Assembly: GCA_033032865.1 (NCBI GenBank)
Contig: JAWHQI010000267.1
Location: 824,501-888,500 of the forward strand
Length of the DNA: 64,000 nucleotides
Source of the DNA: Dactylorhiza incarnata
Lineage: Eukaryota > Streptophyta > Magnoliopsida > Asparagales > Orchidaceae
Reading direction: 5' to 3'
Position numbers and translations under genes: made by a program. Below, in pieces: positions 47,291 through 59,366 of the stretch. A model generated the notes under the pieces. The model was not told the DNA's origin. It searched no databases and saw only the letters and a program-made list of their open reading frames with translations. The stretch's first letter is position 1, and each line of letters begins with the position of its first letter.

Positions 47291-48560
47291 AAAAAAATTA
47301 GTATGAGATAATTAACAAAAAATTAGTTTTTAAATTTATTCATAGCATAAACATAAATATATTAATATTAATTTAGACATTAATTCTCAAATACTTAATA
47401 AATTTGTGTCACATGCCATTCAATCATGCATATATTATACACATCACGTGCTATGAGGAGATCAACAACACTCAATCTAAGAGCAGAACTATTGTCGATC
47501 GAATAATTATGAAGCTATAATATTGATGAAGCTATAATATTGATGAAGCTATAATATTGATGATAGCTAGCAACTTAACGATCTCAATCGTCGTGACCTT
47601 TATACGAATATGATGAATGTGTTCACTGTGAATATGATCGATGTCATCAAATTGTAATCATACGTAACTTCTATATAGCGTCGGCACATCAGGTAGCTAA
47701 TATTTGGCCTTGTAGTTCAATAATCTCATCAAATTGTTATCTGCGATCATACCAAGATATTTTTTTCATATATATGGAGAATATGATTACATCAATGAGG
47801 CGCTAGGTGAATGTTCCAAGGAATAGTAGGAACTGAGTTGCACGCGATAACCACAAAAATGACAACATCGATGAGCCAATTAGACGAATAGTACCTAAGA
47901 TGATTGAGAGATCAGGCTCGTATCAAATGCCCCTACAAAGAGTTTTTGGGGGTTCCGAGATCCCAACCTCGTATCATGCTGCCCTTATGTATAGTTATAT
48001 ATTGTGGGTTTCACTGCCCAATCTTATATCAAATGCCCCATGTCGAGTTTTCGGGGGTTCCGCTGCCCGGTCAGCGGACGGGGGTCAAGGGGGCAGCGCC
48101 CCCTGCAGGGTCCGGGGGCAGCGCCCCGGGCCCAATTTTTTTTTGTATATTAACTACGACCATCTCCGCACGGGCTTCGCCCGTGCTCGCTGACACAAAT
48201 AATTAGCGGGCTACAAGTGTACGTAACTGTTAGGGTCGGCACATCAGGTAGCCATTCTTTGACTTGTATCTCAATGACTCGTTAAATTGCTACCATGGAA
48301 TACCCTGAGATCATACCAAGTTAATTATTTCTTTCTGTTATAAGGAGAATATGATGATTACATCAATGAGACGCTAGGTAAATGTTCCATGCATTATGGT
48401 AGGAGGTCAGTCACGATAGTGACGAATCTGACTACATTGATGAGTAGATTATACGAATAATCTAAGACAAGAGATCCCAACTTCGTATCAAATGCCCGAC
48501 CCTACGAAGAGTTTTGTGGGTTAATTTCGAGATCCTAATAATGTATCAAATGACCTTACG
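47291..48560. other. CACTA left interior, non-coding
   Basis: AT-rich sequence with two related halves: GTCGGCACATCAGGTAGC occurs near 47682 and 48232, and GAATATGAT...ACATCAATGAG near 47780 and 48345, so this interior was duplicated. It contains a GC-rich segment (48055-48135, GGGGGCAGCGCCCC palindromes) and the hairpin GCACGGGC-TTC-GCCCGTGC at 48168-48186. No protein-coding frame is supported. Confidence 0.55.
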
Positions 48561-48659
48561 TACACAGAGTTTTTGAGATTTTTTTGCAACTTTGTGCATG
48601 TCATTGGAGAAGTTTTTGTGGGTTCCATCGGTCTACAGACAGGGGTAAGTTGGCAGCGA

Positions 48660-49193
48660 CCCCTCGGGGTCCGAGTGCAGTGGCCTGAGCAGCGACCCCT
48701 CGTGATGGTTTCCCAATTCCAATTCCGTTGTTCGTTTGGCAAGAATTGCCCCTGGCATTGATTTTCGCCCAAAACCTATAGGTTTTAAGTCTCACCAAAT
48801 TTGCCTGCAGCCAAAACCGACCCTTTTTGCTCGGTTTTGCGGAGGGATCGACAGAAGGAACGGGCGACTGCAAAAACGCGAAAGTCGCGTGGCTTCTCCC
48901 TTCCGTCTCCGGCGAAACAGCGGCTCCTCCTCCCCGGCGACTTCATCCCCCTTCTCCTCTCCGTCGAGGTCTAGCGTAGCTTCGTCTCGGTGAGCCTATT
49001 CTCCCATTTTCTTCCTCATCTTCGACCTAGCATTGCATACGACGACCTAATCGGCCGATCTTTGCAGCGCCGCTCCTTCTTCCTCCTCTCCGGCGACGAC
49101 AACGAGGATCTTCTTCCTCCAACGTCTTCCTTCTCTACGGCGACGGCAGCGAGGGCTTCTTCCTCCCTCTAGGGCGACCTTGAGTTTAGGTAT
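48660..49193 (+). other. GC-rich leader-like region of the CACTA genes
   Basis: Pyrimidine-rich, TCCGGCGA-rich sequence ending TTTAG|GTATAAA, a plausible first exon and splice donor before the GT-rich tract. It resembles a plant 5' UTR and may be the transposase leader; the transcript start cannot be read. Confidence 0.4.
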
Positions 49194-49254
49194 AAAATTT
49201 TTTTTGCCTCCATTTTCAAGATCCGATTTTACCTGGCATTGCATGTATGTTTTA

Positions 49255-50290
49255 TGGTTGAATGTGTTTTATAGTTGTGTGTTGTGTGTGTGTTGTTTAG
49301 TGTATGGTTGTGTGTGTTTGTATTGTTGTGTGTGTTGTATGTGTTATGTGGTTATGTAGTATGGTTGTGTGTGTTTGTATGGTTGTGTTTGAATGTGTTT
49401 TGTGGTTGTGTAGTGTGGTTGTGTGTGTGTGTTGTTTGTATGTTTTATGGTTGAATGTGTTTTATGGTTGTGTGTTGTGTGTGTGTTGTTTAGTGTATGG
49501 TTGTGTGTGTTTGTATGTTGTGTGTGTTGTATGTGTTATGTGGTTGTGTAGTATGGTTGTGTGTGTTTGTATGTTTATGTGGTTGTGTAGTATGGTTGTG
49601 TGTGGTTGTGTAGTATGGTTGTGTGTGTTATGTGGTTGTGTAGTATGGTTGTGTGTGTTGTATGTGTTATGTGGTTGTGTAGTATGGTTGTGTGTGGTTG
49701 TGTAGTATGGTTGTGTGTGTTATGTGGTTGTGTAGTATGGTTGTGTGTGTTGTATGTGTTATGTGGTTGTGTAGTATGGTTGTGTAGTATGGTTGTGTGT
49801 GTTATGTGGTTGTGTAGTATGGTTGTGTGTGTTATGTGGTTGTGTAGTATGGTTGTGTATGGTTGTGTGTGTTATGTGGTTGTGTAGTATGGTTGTGTGT
49901 GTTTGTATGCTTGATTGTGTTGTGTGTTGTATGTTTTTGTATGGTTGTGTGTGGTTGTGTAGTATGGTTGTGTGTGTGTGTTATGTGGTTGTGTAGTATG
50001 GTTGTGTGTGTTATGTGGTTGTGTAGTATGGTTGTGTGTGTTATGTGGTTGTGTGTGTTTGTATGCTTGATTGTGTTGTGTGTTGTATGTTTTTGTATGG
50101 TTGTGTGTATTTGGTGTGTTTGTATGGTTGTGTGTGTTTGTATGCTTGATTGTGTTGTGTGTGTTGTATGTGTTTGTATGGTTGTGTATTTGGTGTGTTG
50201 TAGGTGTTTGTATGGTTGTGTATTTGGTGTGTTGTATGTGTTTGTATGGTTGTGTGTATTTGTTTTATTTATGTGTTTGTTTATTATGTT
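49255..50290. repeat. GT-rich minisatellite in the CACTA element
   Basis: About 1 kb composed of variants of GTGTGTTATGTGGTTGTG and TAGTATGGTTGTGTGTG, strongly strand-asymmetric (almost no C). It produces long repetitive ORFs on both strands with no family signature. It lies between the leader-like region and the transposase start, probably in an intron. Confidence 0.9.
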
Positions 50291-51208
50291 TCGTAGATGG
50301 ATACTCTGATCGAGTTTCATAGGAGAAGAAGAGTTAACATGAGAAAAAGAAGAGTTTAATTAGTTTTATCCTCTTGATATATAATTATATAGTTTAGTTC
50401 TTTAGCTTATATGTTTGTGTCATGAGATAATTATATAGTTTAGTTCTGTAGCTTATATAATTGTGTCGTGATATCATACTAAGAAGGCTTATGCTCTCTA
50501 TGCAAATGAGTTTTCTTATTCAACGTAGGACAATATACATATCTTGCGTTCACGCCAAACTTTTGAAATGAGCACTACGATTAGAATAAACGTGTGCTCT
50601 AAGTAGAAGGAATAATGATAACTAGAAACAATGTAGTTCAATACAACTACTATTTAGTGTATAGCTTTGTTCTTTGCACCTGCATTCTGATGGTAAATCA
50701 TGTTGATCATAGTTATGATGCCAACTAAATTATCCATTTATGCACTATCATATGTTACTTTCTTTCCAGCTCATTTTTTTGTTTATATGCAATTAATTTC
50801 GAAGTTTTCCTATGCTTTCAATAATATAAATGATTAACTTTAATGTATTTTGAATCGTAGGTAACCAGATAAAAACAAGGACTTATCGTTGGTTTTACAA
50901 CTCTTCTCCGGGTACAGATTGTGGCCTAGGTTTCACTTTCTTCATCTCTATCTCCTTTTACATTATTGTATTCTAGGTGTGCTTTGAGGTATTAGTCAAG
51001 TAGTGGCTAAGCAAAGCACGGTAGACTCTGTGATTGATGTTTGTAGGGTTGCTCCGTAGTATTGGCCGGTAGAGGGTCAAGCGGATCAAATAGATATTTA
51101 TTTACTTTGCGGGAACTTACTTATGTTTTGCTGATTCTAATTTAATAATCTTCTCTCCTTGTAAATCACATGTTTTGAGCTTTTATGTAGGTTACTCTAG
51201 CATATAAC

Positions 51209-54200
51209 ATGGATAAGAGTTGGATTGATTTGCAAAATAGGGTTTCAGATGAATATATTAAGGGTGTTGACAAGTTTTTGGATTATGCTTATCAAAATAA
51301 TTCAAGTGATTTTGAGAATAGGATTTACTGCCCTTGCAAGAAATGTACCAACCGTTATCTTGTTGAGAGAGTTGTTGCACGCGAGCATATAATTATTCAT
51401 GGGTTTCTAAATAAGTACAAGACATGGAGTTTTCATGGGGAGTCATGTCATTCACAAAATTATAGTGGAGATTGCTCAATTAATCATCATGTAAATTTGA
51501 GTGATGATATGATTGGAATGATACATGATGCAACTGGCATTCCTGTAATTGATGCTAGCTTGCATGAAGATCCACATACATCAAATAATCCAATAGATGA
51601 TTTTACAGAAGGGGATGCCAAATTTAGAAAACTTGTTGAAGATGCAGAGCGTCCATTGTACCCTGATTGTGCTAAATATACATCATTGTCTTTCATGGTT
51701 AGGTTACTACAAGGGAAAACAATGCATGGATGGACAGATGTATCATTCACTTGGTTGTTAGAATCACTTATTGATGCTTTTCCTAACATAAAGCTTCCAA
51801 AATCTTATTATGAAGCTCAGAAAATCACTAAAGACTTGGGATTTTCTTATGAGACTTGGGATGCATGCCCTAACAATTGTATGTTATTCAGAGGAAGTGA
51901 TTTGTCACTTGATAAATGTGAGATATGCGGAGAATCAAGATATAAACCACCCACTGAAAGCTCGGGTACTAGGGAGTGCACCACTACAAAAATTGCTTCA
52001 AAACAAGTAAGGTACTTTCCTATTAAGCCAAGATTAAAAAGGTTATTCATGTCATCAAAAACGGCACATTTCATGCGATGGCATACAGAAGAACGCATAG
52101 ATGATGGGATCATGCGACACCCTGCAGACACTCCGCAATGGAAAAAATTTGATAATGATTTTCCTGAATTTGCAGCTGAGCATCGCAATGTTAGACTTGG
52201 TTTAGCATCTGATGGATTTAATCCTTTTAGAACAATGTCTATTGCTCATAGCACTTGGCCGGTAGTTTTAATGCCTTATAATTTACCACCATGGTTGTGT
52301 ATGACACAAGCTTTCCTTTTCCTTGTTGTGTTAATTGATGGACCAAAGGGACCGGGCAATAAGATAGATGTTTATCTTCAACCATTGATTGAAGAGTTGA
52401 ATGAACTGTGGAGTTCTGGTGTGATAACATATGATGCATCAAAGAATCAAATGTTTACACTTCGTGCCGCACTACTTTGGACGATTAATGACTATCCAGC
52501 CTATTCCAATTTATCAGGATGGAGTACAAAAGGTAAATGTGCTTGTGCAAATTGTAATCACCAAACTAGATCGCATTGGTTGGCAAATGGTAGAAAATTT
52601 TGTTACTTGGGTCATCGTCGTTGGTTACCTTGCGGGCACAAGTTTCGAAGAGACAAGGTATCTTTTGATGGACATCGAGAGTTTGAAGATAAGCCTCCCA
52701 CCTTAAAGGAAAGTGACATTTTAGCACAGTTGGATGACATACTTACTGAGTACAAGAAAGATGACCTTAAGAAGAGAAAGAGGGAAGAGCGTAACCGAGT
52801 AAGTAATATTGGTCAAAAACCTGGTTGGAAAAAAAGGAGTATCTTTTTTGAATTGCCATATTGGGGGTCTCTTCAAGTGCGTCATTCCATTGATGTGATG
52901 CACCAAGAGAAAAATGTAGGAGAAAATTTGCTATATACCATATTGGGCATTACGGGGAAATCAAAGGATGGATTGAAGGCAAGACAAGATTTAAAGATTA
53001 TGGGTATTCGCACTATGTTGCACCCACAACTACTTGCATCTGGAAAGACTTTATTGTATCCAGCTCGCTTTACAATGGATAAAACACATCAAGATATTTT
53101 CTTAAGAGTTTTAAAAAGCATCAAAGTGCCTGATGGTTATGCATCAAATATTTCTCGATGTGTTCATTTGAAAGAGCGAAATATTTGGGGCCTTAAAAGT
53201 CATGACATGCATTTAATTATGCAACAATTCCTTCCAATAGCCATTAGAAAAGCTTTGCCGATAGATGTTGTGAAGGTATTTATTGAGTTATCCAATTTCT
53301 ATAGACAATTGTGCTCCAAAAGTAACAGACTTATTGACTTAAGGTCCTTGCAAGAACGCATTATTCTCACACAATGTCATCTTGAAAAGATTTTTCCACC
53401 CGCATTTTTTGATATTATGGAGCATCTAACTATTCATTTAGCTGAAGAAGCCGCCATTGCAGGCCCGGTTCAATTTCGATGGATGTATCCTATTGAAAGG
53501 TAATGATGTTTTCTTGTATTTGACAATATTCTACCTTTTTAATCAACATAATGTATATTTTAATTTAGGTATCTACTTACTCTTAAGAGATATGTGCGTA
53601 ATCGTGCTCATCCCGAAGGTTCTATTGCTAAAGGCTATCTTATGGAAGAATGCATGAATTTCTGTGAGAGATATTTAGATGGAGTTGAAACAAAGTCTAA
53701 TCGCCCAAGTAGAAATTATGATGGAGGTGATGTTTCTGGTCGTCCTTTCAAGAGAGGCAAAAGGATGCTTCTCGATGAAGTTACATTGACACAAATGCAT
53801 CGCCATGTTCTTTTCAACACAGATACAATCACCATATTTCTAGAGTAAGTTTTTGGAACTTATTCTGTTATTCAAGTTTAAAATCCTTTGTATTAGTTGT
53901 TTATGATGGTGAATTGTTATTATAGGAAACACATCGAATCACTAAGAAAGGATTTTCCACGAGCAACCAAAAATCAAATTGACAAGATTCACAATGAATC
54001 TTTTCATTTGTGGTTCAAACAACATGTGAGTATGTTAAACAATATTTTTATTAAAGCATGCATTATGCTTAGCTCTGAAATTATTTAACTATTTATGTAG
54101 GTCAAATCCAGTGATATAAATATATCTGAGGAAATTAAGCATCTTAGTGAAGGACCAAGTGATTGGGCATGGAGATACAATGGTTATTTTATTAACGGAT

Positions 54201-54793
54201 TCCGTTTTCGTACAAAGTACATGGATAGTAGAAGAAATACACAAAATAGTGGCGTGATGCTCAAAGCAAACACTATTAGCTATGCTAGTTCAAAAGATAA
54301 GAACCCTCGTATTGGAGGCGTCACTTACTACGGGAAGTTAACTGATATTTTTGAGATTCATTATACTAATGAATTTAAGTTTATCTTATTTAAGTGTGAT
54401 TGGATTGATCCTCAGGTGGGTAAAAAAGTTGATGAGTTTAATTTTACCCTTGTAAACTTCAATCATTTATTGTACAAGAATAACAAGCTAACAGATGAGC
54501 CTTTTATATTAGCCACTCAAGCAGAACAAGTGTGTTATGTCACAGATCCTTTAGAACTCGATTGGGAAGTCGTTATGCAGCTGACAATTCGAGATTCATT
54601 TGATATGTACTCCAAGGATTCATCCCATGTTTCTCGGCTTGTGCCTCAAGTTGAACCACTAAGTCAACAAGAATTAGATGAAAGAATATATGCACGTGAT
54701 GATGATGTTCATTGGGTTAGAGATGGAGTTGATGGCATCTTAGTTGATGATGCACAAGTGGATGTTGATAATAATGACATAATTGAAGATTAA
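51209..54793 (+). CDS. CACTA TNP2-like transposase
   Basis: Catalyses cut-and-paste transposition of CACTA elements. Four exons with consistent GT/AG sites and phases: 51209-53499, 53569-53844, 53926-54025 and 54101-54793, giving 1119 codons with no internal stop. The start MDKSWIDL is the normal start of the transposase-associated domain (PF13963, residues about 3-75, with CPCKKCTN). The tnp2 domain (PF02992) follows, with GLASDGFNPF near residue 332, PKGPGNKIDVYLQPL near 380 and DVMHQEKN near 562. Next are the DUF4218 region (DMHLIMQQFLP near 665) and the DUF4216 region (YYGKLTDIFEIHY near 975). Length and order are those of complete plant CACTA transposases. It may be functional; the exon joins are inferred from sequence only. 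Confidence 0.92.
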
Positions 54794-55006
54794 ATGTTGC
54801 TTTTCTATTTAATTGATAATGCTTTTTCTATTTGGAGATGGAGTTGATGGCATCTTAGAGATGGAGCTGATGGTGTGAATGTATGTTGTATGTTGTTATT
54901 CTATATAAAAACGTAAGTTGTATTTGATATTTGAACCATAATAGTTCTGCTAAGGTTATGGTATTTGATAATTTTCTATTTAATTGTGAATGTATTTTTT
55001 GCAGGA

Positions 55007-56791
55007 ATGGGGAAAAAAAAGCTTGCAGGACAAACTATGAATGCAAAAATGCAACTCGCTTCGCCCATAACACATCCACCATCACTAACTGAACCTTGCA
55101 CCACTACACCTTTAGTTTCCCCTCCTGCTACACATCCACCACCCTCTATTCCTGCCACAACTATTAAGTCATTGTTTCGAGCCACAAAACATTCAATACC
55201 ATCGAGCTCTTCGCCCACCACAAATACACCACCAGTACTAACCCGGTCAACTACTATACATGTACCACCCCTCTCCCAACCGGCGACCATACACATGCCA
55301 CCACTCTCCCAACCAGCGACCATACACAAGCCACCAAATTCGGCATCTGATTCAACTTCAAGTGCATCTGCAGGTACTTGAATATTATATTGCTTAATTA
55401 TATGAGAAGTATGGTATATTTATGAAGATGCCTCGAACTTTAAAGGTAGAAAGAGAGGACGTGGTGTAGCTCATGGAATTTCAACATGGAACACGGGAGA
55501 GCGGTTTCATATTGATTTTGATCAGCATGGGTTGCCTATTGGTAAGTGTGAGCAACCTTTAATAGGACAACTTGGTTTGCTAGCGAGGAATGGATTTAAA
55601 GTACCGCTAACATATCCACGATGGAGTGATTTACCTGATGATGTTCTTGATGGGTTGTGGCGGGAGGTACAGGTATGCTATTTTTTTAACAAGTTAAAAC
55701 ATATATAGTATTGTTTAATCTTAATTATCTTATTGTTTAAACGCAGGATAATACAGATGCACCTCCAGAGTTTCGGACTAAATGCTTGCGTATAATTGGA
55801 GTTAGATGGAGAGAATGGAAACATTACATTAAAGATCAGTACTATAATATATATGAGACAGATGAGGAACGCTTATCTAATGTCCCAGATCGGGTTGTTG
55901 CTGATCAGTGGAGGACACTTGTTCAGTACTGGGGCCAATATACTGTAAAGACTATAGCAGCACAAAATTCATGCAACCGTGAATGTCAGGGAGGATATCA
56001 TAAGATGGGCAGATCATCATTTCGCTCAATTCGAGAAAAGGTAATTAATTAACTAAATGTATTTATAATTGCGCATACATTTGAGATTAATGCTATAAAT
56101 TATATTGATATTTTAGATGGAGAAAGAGGGAGTTGAAATAGATAGACTTAGTGTTTTTAAAAGAACACGAACTGACAAACGTGGCATGATTGAGTTTGAA
56201 TCTAAAGATGTTATTGTAAGTTCCCTTTTATTATTGTAGATTTTCTTTCCAGGGACAAAATGAATTAATAAAAAATATTTCGTATCTTCAAAATGCAGGA
56301 TGAAGTGAATAGTTTGTATGAAAAGTTACCTGAGGAGGAGCGCACTGCAGAATATAAAGATGCTTGCTTTGTTAAAGTCATGGGAGAGGATGGACATGGT
56401 CGTGTGCGTACATGGGGCTCCGGTGTAAGTAAGGCACAATCAAGTGAGGATGCTTCAAAATCATTTCGTTCGCAAATTCGAGAGGAGATGCAATCTCACT
56501 TTGATTCTCAAATTGCTAAAATGAAAGCACAAATGGATGAAATGACACGTGTCCAACAAAATATGCAAGTGCTTTTAGAGCGTCATGGCATTCCATTAAC
56601 ATCAACAATGAATAAAAGTGATGATCGTTCCATTCCATCGAGCACTGGACAGGTTTGTATTTAATGTACTTTTTAATTACTAATTTTTTTTTAAAACTTA
56701 TAATATTTGCTATCTTTTATAGGTTGGAGATGAACATGATGATTTAGAAGATGGAGAGATGGAGGGGATGATACATCCTTCAACAAATTAA
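55007..56791 (+). CDS. CACTA TNPA/Ptta-like accessory protein (Transposase_24)
   Basis: Six exons: 55007-55373, 55428-55672, 55747-56040, 56117-56215, 56299-56652 and 56723-56791, in phase, 475 codons. The N-terminal third is Pro/Thr/Ser-rich with repeated ATIHMPPLSQP units. Then come KGRKRGRGVAHGI, a conserved part with VPDRVVADQWRTLVQYW, GGYHKMGRSSF and a Glu/Gln coiled-coil region near the end. This is the plant transposase Ptta/En/Spm family (PF03004). In En/Spm, TNPA binds the subterminal motifs and brings the ends together. It starts 213 bp after the TNP2 stop, right after a TTTTTTGCAG acceptor, so it could share a transcript with TNP2 by alternative splicing. Confidence 0.85.
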
Positions 56792-57480
56792 TTTTTATGT
56801 TATAGTTTTTGGTTGAAGAAAGGCAGACTTTTGTAGAAATGTTAATGCAGAACAAATCATTAAACTAGTAATAAAAACTTCTCCAATTCTAGCAAATAAC
56901 TTATTCATGCACTCTCTTCATCAATTGAGAGTTTATTGTTCATATCTTGCTTGCCCAAGAGTTTTATTTTTCTGCACCAGTCCTCATAAAAGGCAACATA
57001 GAGCTTTTTTCGCCCCCTCCCCCTTCCTTCAACAGGAAAAGTATGAATATATTTGATGACAGATAGAGTTCTTGCACAGAAATTATTTTTGTGTGGTTGT
57101 AAATGTTTTCATTTTAATATTTGATTTACTGTTTATTAACCACAGTAATCTTATAGAGTTTGTTTACATGCAATTCCAAGAATTGTGAAATAAAAATTTG
57201 AGGGGGACTTCATTTTCCTGGTGGTTTTATATTTTTTATTACCTTCAACTAATAAATAAGTTTTATGCCCTACGGTTGCTGCTCTGAATTTAGAAAGTGC
57301 TTTAAAATTTGGTTTGATGTGTTTTTTTTTTGTTGGCATAGAACTATGTGAAATATTATGAAGTTCACGTAGGTTGAAGAGTAAAATAATTTGAATCGTT
57401 TAGCTTTTCTTCATGAGCCTGCAAGTCTGAGCATTTGGGGTCATCGGTGCGGGTTCATTTGCAACTCGAGCGGTGGAAGA
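56792..57480. other. CACTA 3' flank of the genes, non-coding
   Basis: AT-rich, likely 3' UTR plus interior. Short ORFs here have no signature. Confidence 0.5.
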
Positions 57481-57954
57481 TGGAGCAAAGCTCCTGTGGC
57501 TAATTTTTAAAAAAAAATCAGCAAGTATTTGCCACGGCCCTAAGCCGTGGTGATTTTTTTTAAAAAAAAGAAAACAAAGTATTTGCCACGGCAATGCGCC
57601 GTGGCAAATATTTTTTAAAAAAAATAAGGATGACTATTTGCCACGGTTTATCCCATGGCAAATGAATATTTTAGGCCGGGGATTTGCCGTGGCAAACAAG
57701 GGATTTAGCCACGGAAATGAACCGTGGCCAATAAATACCGAAAAACAGGCCCTTTAGCTATGATTTTAGTCCGTGGCTAATTTTCGTGGCTAAAACTTTT
57801 AGCCACGATGTGAGCGTGGCTAATAGTATTGGCCACGCTCGTATTGCCTACGCCCACTTTCCGTGGGCAGACCGTGGCCAAAGGTTTTTAGCCACGGTTT
57901 CTGACTTTTAGCCACGGCAATCTGCCGTGGCTAAAAGTCTGTTTTCTTGTAGTG
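57481..57954. repeat. CACTA right inverted repeat and subterminal motifs
   Basis: Dense copies of GCCACGGC and CCGTGGC(A/T)AA motifs in both orientations, ending TTTTCTTGTAGTG. Several adjacent pairs form hairpins (for example 57908-57934). Confidence 0.9.
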
Positions 57955-57957
57955 TGA
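57955..57957. repeat. 3 bp target-site duplication, right (TGA)
   Basis: Matches 47003-47005. Confidence 0.92.
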
Positions 57958-59366
57958 TAGAAACGACAGGTATGGTTCTAAACCGAACAAACACGATTAT
58001 ACTGAACCTGTTTGTTATTGTTGTAAAAAGCCAGGGCACATGATAGCTGATTGCCCTCACAAGAAGAAGGAATCTTCAAGAAAAGAAGAAAAGAAGTCCT
58101 TCAAAGGAAAGAAGAAAGAGGAGAAGAGTTTTGTTGCCAAGAAGTCCAAGACTCTAAGTGATAGTGACACAAATGAGTCTAACTCAGATGAAGAGGCTTT
58201 CTTTGGACTAATGGCTCAACCTGATTCAGAAGACCAATTTGGTCAATACAGAGGAAAAGGTCTCACAGAAGGCTGCTTCCACAGTCTAATGGCCATGTCA
58301 GATGATGACAAAGAAGTTGTTCCCTTCACCGGTCAGGTATTATCTTCTACACCTCTTTCATGTTCAGAAATGGCATCTGATGCTAATGAAAACTACTACT
58401 CGGAAGAGGATTCTGAGTTGACAGCTAAGTATGAGGAAATGTTGAAGGGGTTTAATAAGTGTCAAAAGCTTGTTAAAACTCAATCAAAGGAGATTCAATC
58501 CCTAAAGGATCAAGAATCAAACCTGAGAAAGAAGATTGAAGAATCTAATCTACTCAGGGATGAAATCTTATCCTTGAAGATTGCTCTCTCCGAGGCCACT
58601 TCAGCAGGCATTCAGAAGAGTGAAATTATCAATGACTTAACGAAACAGCTTGAGGCTGAAAAGAAGATCACAATGAACTTCTCTAAGCCCAAGACAGTTT
58701 TGCCTATCATAGACACTTTCACTGCTGGTTCTGTTAGTAGTGGTTTGGGCCATGTTGCTGAAAAGAGCCTAAGTAAGTCAGCCAAAAGAAGAGCTGCTAA
58801 AGCAAAGGGTAAGGGTCCACAGTGTGCTCCAACCTTCAAGAAGGTGATTCTTCCTACGAACACCTATGATTTTGAGAGCACTTATGGTCACTTCAGCAGA
58901 CCAACCCATATTGAGCCTACTATACCAAGGTGAACTCAGTGTGGACCAGACCCAGAAACTTTGGATCTAGCTCCCTCAAGGCACCTTATGAGGAAGTTCA
59001 ATTGAAGCATCATGAACCATTTGTTCATGGATCAAATGCTAAGAAGGCACCGAGGTCAAGCCTATTGTGCCTAAGAATTGTGTATGTTGCACCAACGAGG
59101 CTTCTACCTCCAAGGTTGCTCCTTCTGCAAAGCCACCCGTTCAAAAGGCTCAACAGAACACAAAGAGGAGATACAATAGATTTGAATGCTGGTGCTGTGG
59201 CAGAATTGGTCATTTTGCCATAGATTGTTGGTTCAATCATACTATGCCAAGAACTCCACAAGTTAACAGTGCAAGACCGACCACTTGCAAAGTTAATGTT
59301 CCAAGTGGTGTTCCACTAACAAGGAACCAAGGACCCAAAAATGTTTGGGTTCCTAAGGGGTATTGA
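57958..59366 (+). pseudogene. Copia gag, C-terminal part
   Basis: Resumes the gag frame after the transposon. A first zinc knuckle (CYCCKKPGHMIADC, 58013-58054) is followed by a Lys/Glu-rich stretch, an acidic Ser-rich region and a heptad-like coiled coil (about 58430-58680). The frame ends at TGA 58931-58933; the remainder continues with frame changes (MNSVWTRPRNFG at 58930, then a third frame from about 59060). That last part holds a second zinc knuckle (CWCCGRIGHFAIDC, 59187-59228). Two knuckles and a long charged gag suit a Sirevirus. The frame changes mean this copy cannot give one continuous product. Confidence 0.82.

Larger units (their letters stand above)
47006..57954 (+). mobile_element. 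CACTA (En/Spm) transposon, structurally complete
   Basis: 10,949 bp from CACTACTAGAAAAATGAC to a right end whose complement is CACTACAAGAAAACAGAC; the inverted repeats match at 25 of 28 positions. Both ends carry many direct and inverted copies of TTAGCCACGG / CGTGGCTAA, the expected subterminal binding sites. Two + strand multi-exon genes (TNP2-like transposase, TNPA/Ptta-like protein) have no stop or frameshift in the models given here. This is the youngest visible insertion in the nest. Confidence 0.93.

Noticed and set aside
49304..50322. Long ORFs on both strands in the GT-rich tract
   Set aside because: Translations are simple repeats (Val/Cys/Trp/Leu on one strand, His/Thr/Asn on the other) from a low-complexity array.
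54976..55329. Antisense ORF opposite the TNPA-like first exon
   Set aside because: It mirrors the Pro/Thr-rich repeats of the sense exon and has no motif of its own.
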